NCBI GenBank assembly: GCA_037349315.1
Contig: JBAIAC010000027.1
Location: 10,049,501-10,113,500, forward strand
Direction: 5' to 3'
Length of the DNA stretch: 64,000 bases
DNA from: Chelydra serpentina
Taxonomy: Eukaryota; Chordata; Testudines; Chelydridae
Part shown: positions 44,740-54,984 of the stretch, one piece after another
Numbering within the stretch: position 1 is the first letter of the stretch
How the letters are laid out: the number at the start of each line of letters is the position of its first letter
The notes under the pieces: model-generated
Seen by the model: only the letters and a program-made list of their open reading frames with translations
Database searches by the model: none
What the model was told of the DNA's origin: nothing
Translations under genes and position numbers: made by a program

Positions 44740-45185
44740 AAGGTCTGGCCTCCTAGACATATACATATTTTCTGTATTGTACCTTCTTAAAATTAGTGAT
44801 CTCTCTGAATAAGATGTCGATATGCCCCAGTGTTCTGACACATTTGGTATTTCCTGTATGAGAACGATGCTTGTAACAATAAAACTGAAGAAGTTTTGAA
44901 CAGTAATGATACAGATAATATTTCGAGAGAAACAGCAAACGAGATGGGACATGAGAGAGTTAGGATTTGCCACAGAGGTTTGGGTGGAGGTGGACAAAAC
45001 TGTGTGTGTTGAACGGAAAAGTAAGCCCATAGACACTGCCAATTCTGTAGTATTGAAACATTAAGAGAGCTATAAACAAGTGAGGGTGAATGGCATGTGG
45101 GGCTGCCAGGAAAACTGAGAGGATTTCAAACAAACATTTCTCTCCCTGCCCCCCCACTGTTGTTCATATTAAAAAGCACTAGAAA
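44740..45185. other. Unrecognised intergenic DNA
   Basis: A 110-codon frame on the minus strand at 44710-45042 overlaps the MITE and has no known domain. It is not called as a gene. Confidence 0.4.
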
Positions 45186-45189
45186 ACGG

Positions 45190-45570
45190 ATTAAAAATAT
45201 TGGACCAAATCCTTGTCCCTACTCCAGCCCCCCTGCATCATTGCAACAGTAAAAAGCAGCAACAGAACCCGATTCAACACCCAGTGGTGCATTCCACTGA
45301 CACAAGAAACAGGAGTGGTGTGGAGCTTCCCATCCAGGCAACCTCCAGTGTAGGGGGGGTGTTCAAGGGACTGGTACATTGTTGGGCATGGGGCACAGCT
45401 GCAAACCATTAACCACTGGCTGCTGGAGTGGCTCTTTGGGAGCTGTTGCATCTGGTTACAAATTAGAGCAACCCTAAAACTGCTCTAAGTTGCCACAAGT
45501 GTCCTAAGTGATCCCAAGATAGGGGAGTGTAAGAGTGGCATAAAGCCACTGGATCTATTTGCTAATGAAC
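45190..45570. repeat. Dispersed repeat with TAGAGCAACCC motif (second copy)
   Basis: This shares TAGAGCA(A/G)CCCT and CTGCTCTAA with 24985-25290 and ends with GGCATAAAGCCACTGG, a self-complementary GGC...GCC phrase. Its class is unknown. Both copies are decayed. Confidence 0.38.
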
Positions 45571-45824
45571 AATCTCAAATAAGGAATGAATAAAAGAATT
45601 TCCACAAACAGTTTGTGGACAATTCAACAAAAATGGAAGCAGTCCATTAAGCAATTCTTCCCGTTGTAAATTATAAATTTAGCTCCAGTCAACACTATTC
45701 TTGGACTGTTCGAGCCAATGCTTCAGTGAACACAGCTACCATTTGTGGCATTGTAATAGAATGTTTCTTGCATACAAAAAGTTCAAGTATGCCAACAGTT
45801 GCTTACTTGGGAAAATGCTTGAGG

Positions 45825-45985
45825 AGGGAGAAATATTTACTTTATCTTTTCTCCTTCCTTTTGTCTTGTTTATTTAGACTGAGCTCTCTGGGGCAAGGAT
45901 GTCACTCATTATTCAATAGGCGCTATCCCAATATAACTGGACTAGTTTTAATAGAGGTCTCCAGTGGCTCCTTCAGTATGAATAA
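45825..45985 (+). repeat. L3/L2-like LINE 3' tail
   Basis: TTTCTCCTTCCTTTTGTCTT, TTTAGACTGAGCTCTCTGGG, GCAAGGATGTCACTCATTAT and AGGCGCTATCCCAATATAAC follow the old L3-like tail, including a pyrimidine-rich stretch just upstream. Confidence 0.5.
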
Positions 45986-45989
45986 TTAT

Positions 45990-46800
45990 TAATATATGCA
46001 CATAGTAGAGGGCAGCATTCATTTGGTAGAATATAGTAGAAATATTATATAGTAGAGGTGATATAAAAAGTGATATGCAGTGGAAGTCAATAAGTGCATT
46101 ATCACATACACTCGGTCCTGCACCCTGGTAAAGAAAAGGCTACTCAGATCCACTGAAAGCATGAAATGTGTCCTGAAATTATCCTGGACTTTATTCTTGC
46201 CCACTTTTTTGGAACAACATTATGGGTTTGGCTTATCTTGGTTGTCTGAAGACCTGGTGATGCTGCTTGCTGCACGTTCAGTGTTAATGAGGTACTTAAC
46301 CAGGTACTTTCCCCTTTGGCTATACCCCTAATGCTAGGACGGAATAATTGGCAGTGGTCTCATTAATACAGGGTTGGGTTTCCCTGCACTGCCTATCCAG
46401 ATTATTGCTTTTAATTTTGCACTCAATGCGCCACATCTACAGTGTGCAGATTAATAATAAAGTTAATACTATGTTATCTCCCCCTATTTATGGGCCCTGA
46501 TAGAGAACACATTGCAGTCAGTAGATATACTCCCATTGACTTCACTGGGTTTTGAATTAGACCCAATACTGGCCAAATTCAAAGTCCCCCTAGGAGCACT
46601 GATATTTATATTGATTTTATGCGGAAGGTGCTCAGATACTGCATTGATGGGCAGCAGTCTAAAAACCTTAGTATAGCTAGTACTCTGCTGAGGTCAGTGG
46701 AGTTATGCCATCAGAAAATTAGACCCTACATATCAACACGAGTGTTTATACGGCCCCTCACTGCTAACATATCTGCTCACGACACAATCTGATCACGACC
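45990..46800. other. Unrecognised intergenic DNA
   Basis: Near 46490-46600, CTCCCATTGACTTCACTGGG and GGCCAAATTCAAAG are phrases of the palindromic repeat group, but no bounded element is resolved. Confidence 0.38.
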
Positions 46801-46821
46801 ACTGAATTTTGTAGTCATTAC

Positions 46822-47110
46822 ATTGTAGTTCCCATTTTAAAGATGGGGAAACTGAAGCTCAGAGAGCCTTGAAAGGGCTCACTTCCCATTTAGGCAACAA
46901 AGTAAGTTGCCAGTACATCAGGTGCATGTCGGGTGCAAACCTCTTGAAAATCTGGCCCTTATTTAGAGACGTAGATGGGAGCGGAGCTCTTCTGAAAAAA
47001 CTGGCCTTAAATGACTTCTCAATCACAACACAATAGATGAGCCAGGAACTGAAAGCAGATCTCCTGAGTTGCAGTCCATTGCCTATACCACAAGGCTGTC
47101 CTCCCTCTCC
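46822..47110 (-). repeat. MIR SINE interrupted by a fold-back element
   Basis: The MIR 3' core is at 46822-46869 (CCCATTTTAAAGATGGGGAA, then ACTGAAGCTCAGAGAGC). Its 5' half is at 47007-47110 (TTAAATGACTTCTCAATCAC, GCCAGGAACTGAAAGC, CTGAGTTGCAGTCC, TATACCACAAGGC). The halves are split by about 137 bases that begin GGCCAGTTTTTTCAGAAGAG on minus. TTAA follows the insert directly at 47007-47010. A less favoured reading is two separate MIR fragments. Confidence 0.55.
46870..47006. mobile_element. Fold-back element (GGCCAGTTTT type) in a MIR
   Basis: On plus, the segment contains TTGAAAATCTGGCCC at its middle and ends TCTGAAAAAACTGGCC. It includes GATGGGAGCGGAGCTCTTC, also found in the insert at 50814-50914. 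It therefore belongs to the same subfamily as that insert, and sits at the same MIR position. Confidence 0.5.
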
Positions 47111-47114
47111 AGTA

Positions 47115-48180
47115 GTTCTACAATGAAGCGGGCACATTAGGCTTCCAGTAATTTTCCCCCAGTTCTTTATCAAAACCGATTCCCTTCTTTTAAAGTCCAC
47201 AGCTGGCTGCGGATCTTGCCAAAATCACTTGTTCCCTTAATTTGTGAAGCACCCTTAGAGTTCTCATTACAACATTAAATTAAAGTTTAGTACAAGACGC
47301 ACAAAGCAGAATAAACTTTCAATTAAAATAGAAGCATTGTTACTGTGAAGGAAAACTGGAGGGAGCTTGTAGGCTTCTTTGCATTAAAAGTGCTTAAGAT
47401 TTAATTTCACTATGACATCTCCTTGGCATTACATTGCTAATTGATCAAATTTTGTCTGTCTGTTATTTAAACTTTCAATAAAACTTAGATTAATGGAAGG
47501 TGTAATCCTCCCGGGCAGAACAAATATTTCCATTGTTCATCTCAGGTATGGAATAGTAATGCCCTAGTAATAGCTTTTGCATTCAATCTGTGAACATGAA
47601 GTTAATCATACACAATGCTGTGATTCTATAATTGGTTGAATGAAATTCCCTCTCTGCATCATTTAACCCACCAAAAAATAAAAAACAAAAAAAACATTAC
47701 ATGACAATGGAAGTGAAGAGCTCCATAACTACCCCAGTATAATTTTCAGGGCTGATTTTCTTGGTACAGAATTACAAACACCAATCAACCCATTCTACTT
47801 ATGACCCTACAGAAGAATTATATCTAATTATGCCATCAGACTCTACTGGCAGGGTCTATTTTCTCTTTAAAAAAAAAAAAAAAGTATTAAAAACATTTCC
47901 TTCTTCCAACAAAGTTTAATGTTGATATTTTTCAAACCTATTCAATCTAATCCTCCTTTAACTATATTGCCCAAAACCTCGGCTATGCACAGCAGAACTC
48001 AGCCAGGATTTTATCCACCTGGTCCTGGTCTCCCCAGCATAAATTCAAGCAACGGCTCTAATTTGTGCCAGTTGCATAGAGAGGCCCTGATCAACTCTAT
48101 TTCCTTTGTCCACACCCCTTTTCATTACCAATACGTGAAACGGCAAGCAGGCCGAGTTGTCAAAAAGCTTTATTAAACAC
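47115..48180. other. A/T-rich intergenic DNA
   Basis: The stretch 47260-47600 is A/T-rich with many TTAAT and ATTAA cores and a CTTTCAATAAAACTTAG phrase, and looks like candidate non-coding regulatory DNA. A-rich tracts occur at 47676-47695 and 47870-47884. No repeat or exon recognised. Confidence 0.35.
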
Positions 48181-48560
48181 GTTGAGAGGCCAATGTTCTA
48201 TGCGGAGGCTCTGCCGTTTGCCTCCCAGGAACAGCCAATCCCAGGCTTGGATTCTTGAGCCACTGGTTCCTTACCAGTATAGGCCCGTCCTGCAACCCGA
48301 TCCTCTTTCTCCAGTTCCACTCATCCTACTACATCTGCCACAAGTTGGGGTGGTGCTATACAAGTTCCGATGCCAACTCGGCACCACGGAAGATCCCTCT
48401 GGCAGAATTGTCCTATGGCCCACTAGCTTTAGGGTCGCTTTGTGCATGTGGTATGTTGCAAAGCATGTGGATTACCGTTTAGAATCTGGGCCTATATCTA
48501 GTATCAAGCTAGACTGCTCACACCACAGAGTGTTGCCAGCTCTAACAATTTTAGCGTGAG
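48180..48560. other. Moderately GC-rich unrecognised segment
   Basis: A 125-codon frame (48182-48559) and a 75-codon frame overlap on the plus strand. The translation has no recognisable domain. The segment may be an unknown repeat or unique DNA. Confidence 0.35.
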
Positions 48561-48632
48561 CCTCATGATTTGGTGCTTTTCTGAAAGCCCCAGATCCTGG
48601 AATCCTGTGTTAAAAAATTTTTTTAAATGAAG

Positions 48633-48653
48633 AAAAAAAAAAAAAAAAAAAAA
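48633..48653. repeat. Poly(A) run of about 21 bp
   Basis: A long A tract lies beside ATTTTTTTAAATG. No retroposon body is evident upstream. Confidence 0.85.
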
Positions 48654-48899
48654 GTGTGTCTCTGTTGTAGAGGAAAGCTGCAACCCTAAAACCTCAAGAA
48701 AGAAGGCAAATAAAGGAAGCCCAATATTTATTATTTTGTCTTAAATCATGAGATTTTGAAATCTTATTTTTTGGGGTCCTGAGCCGGACTCAGGATTTTG
48801 GAATACTTGGACAATACTGTATCGCATAAGATCACACACATTTTCTGGAGGTGAGGCGATATGGAAACATCCTGTTTCTAACCAGCACTTTCTGTACAA

Positions 48900-49090
48900 A
48901 TATAGTAGCTCGATAGAGGAGATGGAGCCAGATTAATAGAGGTATTTAGGTACCCAATAGGTTTCAAAAACCACATAAGTAGCCAAGCGCCAAACCTGCT
49001 TAAGTACCTAACCTGCTTAGGCACTTCTGAAAATCCTACTAGGTACCTGTCTGCATCTTTAGGCACCTAAATACCTTTGGAAGTCTGACA
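48900..49090. repeat. Fold-back repeat rich in TAGGTACC/TTAGGCACCT
   Basis: The segment has TTTAGGTACCCAATAGG, TTAAGTACCTAACCTGC, TTAGGCACTTCTG, TAGGTACCTGTC and TTTAGGCACCTAAATACC in close succession. These self-complementary phrases are typical of a palindromic sauropsid repeat. Boundaries are unresolved. Confidence 0.48.
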
Positions 49091-49094
49091 CCAG

Positions 49095-50305
49095 GTGGCT
49101 AAGAGTGTCATGGCTAGACACAGGAATTAAACTTCTAGTTCTATGAATGTAGGGGTAAGTCTCTCATGCTTGGTGGAGAACTCCTCAAAATTCTCTCTCA
49201 CATATTCACAGGATTTCTTGTGAAACGTAGAAAACAGCTTCATATAAACTGTAATCCTCCTCCACACTGATGCCATTTTCATGGTGGTATGTCCGTAAAA
49301 CATTTTACTATTAATCTAATGACAGCTATTACAGACTTTTAAGACATTCGCTTGATTCCTTGGGGTGCATTCCTGGCTTTTGTAAGATACTTATAGATAG
49401 ACCCAACAACAATTAACAAGTCAGTACTGAGAAATGCTCAATTAAAGAAACATTACTATGCTGCACTTACACAAAAATGAGTGGGTTTTCATATATTATT
49501 TTCTAGGGGGTAAAAATCTGACAACCGTAACTCAGGAGAGAAAAAAAAAACCCAAACAACTTTCATTTACTAAAAGGACTAAATAAGGACTGCAGGATCT
49601 TAGCACTTTATTACTATGCACTTCTCATTTTCTAAGTCTTTGCAATTTTATTAAAATAATATTTGCCAGGAGTCTACATATTCAGAAACCCTTTTTTAGG
49701 AAAATAACTTCCCTTTTCAGCTTGACTGTGAGTGGAGTAAACCAAGGCCAGTGTCTCTATGATCCTCAGTGTTCTCAGAATTTGTTATCATACTTTCTGC
49801 TGCAGCAACGAGTAAAGTGATCTCTGTATTTTTGATGGCCTCATTAAGCACAAAGCCTCAAAAAATATATTTAGGCACCTAACTCATATGAGGATATGGG
49901 ATTGGATACTTGTCTTTAACTTTAAATGATAGAAAATTTCAACAAATATTACAATCCTTGTTATTGTATATGATATTTCTCCTTTGGTGGTCTGCCCAAA
50001 ATAAGTCATATTGAGACCAAATTAGAAGCCAGTGTGTGCAGGTGAATGGCTCAGGTATTTAAGATTTTTTTTTTTTAAACCTACCCAAGATTCTAGGTGT
50101 CTTAACACAGTTATACAATACAATGTAATCCCATCAGCATTGAAATAATCACTCCAACAGGAACTTAGTCAGCCAGACACCTACAGTCACTCCTCTCCAT
50201 GCCTTCATTAGTGGGGGAAGCAGACCCTCAGCCCTGTTTCCCCAACAAGTGCCTGGAAGATCACAAAATTCAGGTTATTTCAGACCAAAAGGGGAGCAAG
50301 TTCCA
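49095..50305. other. A/T-rich intergenic DNA
   Basis: No exon or confident repeat. A TTTAGGCACCTAACTC phrase near 49870 is a scrap of the repeat at 48900. Confidence 0.4.
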
Positions 50306-50315
50306 GAGTCCAACG

Positions 50316-50582
50316 CAGGGCTGTAACGAGGGCGAGGCAAGTGAGGCACTCGCCTCGGGCCCACATACCTGAGAGGCACAGAAGGGTCCTTCTCGCCTCA
50401 CAGGGTGGCTCCAGGCACCAGGGGTGGCAAGCCGCAGGGGGCACAGAGGTCCGCCGGTCCCACGGCTTTGGCGGCAATTCGGCAGCGGGAATGCCGAATG
50501 CCGCCTGACTGCCGTGCTTGGGGGCAGGGCGCCCAAGCCGCCCCTGTTGCCTTGGGCGCCAAAGGCGTTAGTTGCAGCTCTG
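50316..50582. mobile_element. Non-autonomous hAT transposon (267 bp)
   Basis: The 8-bp flanks GTCCAACG (50308-50315) and GTCCAATG (50583-50590) differ at one base. The element starts CAGGGCTGTAACGAGG and ends GTTAGTTGCAGCTCTG, whose complement is CAGAGCTGCAACTAAC, so the inverted ends match closely. The core is GC-rich, with GTGGCTCCAGGCACC and GGCGGCAATTCGGCAG phrases. Overlapping frames on both strands are by-products. This is a different hAT family from those at 7055 and 22131. Confidence 0.83.
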
Positions 50583-50719
50583 GTCCAATGCTCTTATAGA
50601 GAACACCCAGGCACCCACCCACCCCCCATTTTATAGATGGGAGATTCACTGTGGCAGTATGGCATGGGGCCTCAGGTATGTTAAACAGAATACCCTGAAT
50701 GCATCATTAAGACAGCAAG

Positions 50720-50970
50720 TAGTTGTGTGTTCAGGGCACAGGACTGGGACTTGGGAAATCTAATCTCTATTCCTGGCTCTGCCATCCTCTATGGCCTTGA
50801 GCAAGTCTCATGGAGCCAGATCTTCTGAAGGCCTCAGCATTCAGACTTCTTTGGAATATTTGAGGGCTTATTATGGTCCCCAAAATGGGAGCGGAGCTCT
50901 TCGGACAATCTGGTTTAAAATCCCTCAGTGCCTCCCATCTGTAAAAGGAGGCCAACAATACTGATTTCTT
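50720..50970 (+). repeat. MIR SINE interrupted by a fold-back element
   Basis: The 5' half lies at 50720-50813 (GGGCACAGGACTGGGACTTG, TCTCTATTCCTGGCTCTGCC, CCTTGAGCAAGTCTCA). The 3' half lies at 50915-50970 (TTAAAATCCCTCAGTGCC, CCCATCTGTAAAAGGAGG). The break falls at the MIR position that normally reads AAGTCACTTAACCTCTC, and TTAA is preserved on the right side. Confidence 0.65.
50814..50914. mobile_element. Fold-back element (CCAGAT...ATCTGG) in a MIR
   Basis: The left end AGCCAGATCTTCTGAAGG faces the right end CTTCGGACAATCTGG. The interior carries AAATGGGAGCGGAGCTCTTC, also present in the insert at 46870-47006. It is about 100 bp and non-coding. Confidence 0.62.
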
Positions 50971-50974
50971 CCAG

Positions 50975-52345
50975 TCTTTGATGGTCTTTTCCATTTAGAA
51001 AATTAATTCTTCGGGGCCTGGATTGTCCCACTGTGTATATGCAGGATCTTTCACAGAGACAACCTGACCTGATGCTTCTAGATGCTAACACTGTACTCTT
51101 ACTACTAAATAGCAGGAGATCATTCATGGATTTCAATGGAATTAACAGACTACAGCAGCCAAAAAACAAATTGTAGGCAAGCAAGCAAGATAATACCACC
51201 AATATACATGAATCCGAGCTGCAGGCAAGATCTGAACTTCTCCAAAATTTTGGAGGGATTCAGATCTGGCTTGGGGAACAAGTGTTTGTTTCACCAGCTG
51301 TACAGCTCAAGGGCACCTATGAAAATTTTAACTTTGTTCAGTTCTTGAGTTGTGGTTTGGGCTCATACGTAGTTTAAAATCTCTTCTAAAGCAAATGTCC
51401 GATGAATTAATGACAGTGGGATCTTGAAAATAAAGTTGTATCTAATTTCATGGCTGTTAAACAGCATTTTATGTGCAGCAGTGATATTTTAGTAGTAATT
51501 AGTAGGAGAACATTTTACTAGGACTAGCAAATATGGATTTATTTCTATAATGTTAATTGCAACAACATTAATCCTGAATAATGATGTTGATACTGTTCTG
51601 ACTTTACATTTTGGTTTTAGGTTCAGATGGCTTCTAGAGTGTGAATTAGGCATGTGTGAAGACTACACAATATACAGAGGTGACAATGTGTAAGCTCCAT
51701 TCCCCATATGAAGTCGCAGCTGATTTCCCGTAAAACATGGCATCACCACATTTGAAATCCTAGCTCAGGGACAAGAGAGCACACACGGAGAAGTGATAAT
51801 GGTGTCCGAATATCAGGTGATGAACAGTACCATTAATGCGGGTCATCATTCTAGGGCAGATCTTCCAGCATGACAAGAGAATCAGGACGCAGTTACTCGT
51901 AGTCTCCAAGTTGTTAAACTGCTGTAACTGCAAATAAACCAAATGAGTAATTCATGTTTTTACAGGTTTATGGAATCGTTCTTCTAGCTACTTTTACAAA
52001 TAAAGAGACGTTATGCTGCTGAATATATTAGGCACTTGCCCTATTATATTCTTTAATATCCAAGTTTGCAGCTCCGAATGAATCTAAAGATGAACGACTA
52101 GATGCTGAGCTGGTAGAACATAACATAGCCCAGCTGATATAAGTGGAGTAAGGGAAAAATCTTCCCTATGCAGGACCACAAACTCTGTGGTCCGAATGTG
52201 ACCTAGAGTAACTTCAGCAGATTCCCATGCTGCCATGTTCCCCAATAAGAATCCCTAGCCAAATTACATCTCTTTCCCCACAAATCATTTCCATTTTAAT
52301 GCAGACAGGATTTTGCAGGTAATTTGATCAGAGGAGTAGAAAATT
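50975..52345. other. Unrecognised intergenic DNA
   Basis: Near 52110-52160, GATGCTGAGCTGGTAG and AGCCCAGCTGATATAAG hint at a decayed copy of the CAGCTGGTGTAAA palindrome. No exon supported. Confidence 0.4.
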
Positions 52346-52347
52346 TG

Positions 52348-52529
52348 GGAGGAGGGATAGCTCAGTGGTTTGAGCATTGGCCTGCTAAACCCAGGGTTGT
52401 GAACTCAATCCTTGATGGGGCCATTTAGGGATCTGGGGCAAAAATTTGGGATTGGTCCTGCTTTGAGCAGGGGGTTGGACTAGATGACCTCCTAAGGTCC
52501 CTTCCAACCCTGATATTCTATGATTCTAT
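52348..52529 (+). mobile_element. Turtle tRNA-derived SINE
   Basis: The head GGGAGGAGGGATAGCTCAG contains box A at 52358-52368. A box-B-like GAACTCAATCC follows at 52401-52411; in the other copies it reads GAGTTCAATCC. The tail is CR1-like, with TTTGAGCAGGGGGTTGGACT and AGATGACCTCC, ending ATTCTATGATTCTATG. The copy is close to full length. Changes in box B probably weaken pol III transcription. Confidence 0.92.
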
Positions 52530-52534
52530 GAAAA

Positions 52535-53490
52535 TGCTTCCACCAAAACTCTCAAAATTGGTGATTTTTTCCAGAATTGGTCAATAAGGGAGACTAATTA
52601 TGATCAGAGGAATGGGGAACCAGAACTATGCATCTCAGAAAACATGCACCTGTGCCAAGGTATGTCAGGCATAAGTCCTCCAAGCTGTTTGAACACCTAC
52701 CTCCTGCTAATGGCAATGATCAGCAGTTTATAGGATTGGACTTTCCTGGAGGAGAGTTTTGACTTAAAGTGAAAGAACTATTGCATCCCAATAAAATAAG
52801 CAATTGGAGGATTGTTGTTTTTGGCACCCTCCAAAACTACCCCCCCCCCCATAGAAAAGTACCATTTAAATGAGGACACCCAGTGGAATTCACAGGTGAC
52901 CCAAATAGTGAAGATACTTGGGGGATGGGGGAAACCAAGTATGTCCACAAAAGAAAGAAGCGGTTAAGAAAAAACATTTATGCTGCAAAGGAGTTAAAAT
53001 ATCTACAGCCAGAGTCCAAAGTTGGACGAGAGTGTGGAAAATTGAGGAATGTCAAAGTACATGCTGTTGTAGTAGCAACCTTGCTCCACTCCATTCACTG
53101 CTTTTGCAAATAGGTTAACAGGATGTGCCTTCACCTTTATAACTAAGACTAACATCACGGACTCCAGGAAGCTGAATTGTATCAAGCAATTCTTGTAAGA
53201 TACATGCAGTTGAGATATATTGCCTGGGTTATACAGAGCACAAAAGACGTCTAAATCATTTGGCCTCATTTTTTCCTTCTAGTTTGTACAAACGCAAAGG
53301 AAATAAGCTATCCTCCCAGAAACACTAGTACTTAGTACAGGGACGACACAGAGAAGCCAGATTCATTAGCCCATATTCACAATGAATTGTGCCGTTAGCC
53401 CTGTCAGTTTAAATTGGGCTACTCACGTAGCCTGCTGCTACTTATTGGGAGTGAGGATGGCATAATCTAGCCCAAAGTTTATAGAAACTA
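52535..53490. other. Unrecognised intergenic DNA
   Basis: A C11 run lies at about 52840. Frames at 52883-53118 have no known domain and are not called. No confident repeat. Confidence 0.4.
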
Positions 53491-53494
53491 GGTT

Positions 53495-53780
53495 GTAAAG
53501 GGCTTGATTCTCCTTTCATGTCAGTCCTGATCCAATGCATATTGAAGTCAATGGAAAAATAATTAATGGATGTTTCCGTGTAAATGCTCAATGGACTTAG
53601 ATGTATGTAATTTATCAGAAGTGAAAGGCATTACACTGGTATAACAGTTTGATGTGAGAATTTAGTTGCAAACTATGTTTACTGAGGAATTTAAGGGCCA
53701 GCCCCTGCTCCTGTAACTTACATCAATTAGAACCTTACGCTGCAGTTAGTCTTATTGGTTTTAATGGGCTTGAACAGACT
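53495..53780. repeat. Decayed fold-back repeat(s)
   Basis: GGGCTTGATTCTCC, AATGCATATTGAAGTCAATG and CATTACACTGGTATAAC at 53495-53645 and GGGCCAGCCCCTGCTCCTG at 53695 are typical phrases of the palindromic elements in this window. Inverted ends are too eroded to bound separate copies. Confidence 0.38.
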
Positions 53781-53784
53781 AATT

Positions 53785-53985
53785 TGAGGTGGTTGGGAAT
53801 TTTCCATCAGAATGATTTTCCAATGGAAAATGGAGCTTCTGCAAATTCAAAGTTTTCTGTGGCAAAACTCCAGTTTTGCCAATATTTCTCAGATTTCTCT
53901 TGGGGAAAATCAAAGCAATATTTCATTTTGAGTTTTTCACCTGAACCGGAATATTTTGTTTTGTTGAACTGATCCTCTGTGGCTG
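53785..53985. mobile_element. A/T-rich hAT-like MITE remnant
   Basis: GGTTGGGAATTTTCCATCAG, CCAATGGAAAATGGAGCTTC and repeated CAAATTC/GAAAATC phrases match the A/T-rich family at 13308 and 33786. The outer ends are not clear. Confidence 0.45.
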
Positions 53986-54319
53986 AAAACCTCTCTATTC
54001 ACATCCCAACACATTTGTACTAAGAGTTATGAACAAACTGAAATTATGACTAAATGCGTTTACCAGACTTGTCTGATAAGTGGGTAAACCTGTTTCTCAA
54101 AGACAACGGACAAGCTGACGCCTCTACCTGGCTGTCCTCAAAGTTAATTGTCTCCTGTCAGGTGGCCATTCTTTGGCCAGGAAGAGGGGGCAGGAACAGA
54201 TTGATCTGCAGTTTAGCAAACATAGAACCGCTTTCACTACAAGACTCCATGTCTCAGTCCTCATAGCTGGAATGAAATTGATCTAGGGGTAACCCTCAGG
54301 AAAATGCCATTTCAAAGGA

Positions 54320-54980
54320 TGACTAGACTATAAAAGTAAGGGGCAAAACACCCCAGGCTTCTCTCCTTCTCCACTGCCCCTAAAACGACAAAGGAACCAG
54401 TCCTTGACTTTGGGGGAGTTCCTGACCTGAGAATTTAGTCAGCAATGTTACTGGGAACCTGTTATAAGGCTTTTACCTTGAACCAAGCCTAGCTTGATAA
54501 GTGTTGTATCTTTATTTTTCCTGTAACCATTTCTGACTTTAAATACCTTATACTTGTACTCACTTAAAATCTCTTTGCAGTTAACTAGTCTTATTTTCTA
54601 ATATAAACTATTTCAGTGTCATGTTTAAACTGAACTATTTGGGTAACTCCAGTTAAAAGTATTGTATTGCCTATTGACCCCTTACGTGGGCAATGAATCT
54701 CTAATATCTGAACCGCCCAGGAGAGGGCTGGACAGTGCAGAAGACAGGTTTTGGGGAAAGTTTGGGACTGGGAAAGCGTCGGGCGGCGCCCTGCAAGTAT
54801 TAACCAAGTAACCAGAGTCTGACTAGAGTGTTGCTGATGGGGTCAGATCTTCTGGGCCAAGGCTGTAGCTCTACAGACACTCAGGGTGTGGCCTGCATGT
54901 TCTTAGTGAGTGGCCCCAGTTGGGAGCCACAACAGCAAAGCATTGAGAGACAACCAGGGTTACAGGGCAAGTGGGGAAAA
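54320..54980 (+). mobile_element. Possible LTR-type repeat
   Basis: AGCTTGATAAGTGTTGTATC, CCTGTAACCATTTCTGAC, ATATAAACTATTTCAGTGTC, CCAGGAGAGGGCTGGACAGT and GGAAAGTTTGGGACTGGG follow a pattern I recall from turtle LTR-like interspersed repeats. No terminal TG...CA pair or target duplication could be fixed, so both class and boundaries are tentative. Confidence 0.33.
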
Positions 54981-54984
54981 CCAC

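Noticed and set aside
48182..48559. 125-codon plus-strand frame
   Set aside because: No recognisable domain and an overlapping second frame. Kept only as an unrecognised segment.
52348..52420. tRNA-like sequence with box A and box B
   Set aside because: It is the head of a SINE with a CR1-like tail, repeated four times in the window, so it is not a functional tRNA gene.
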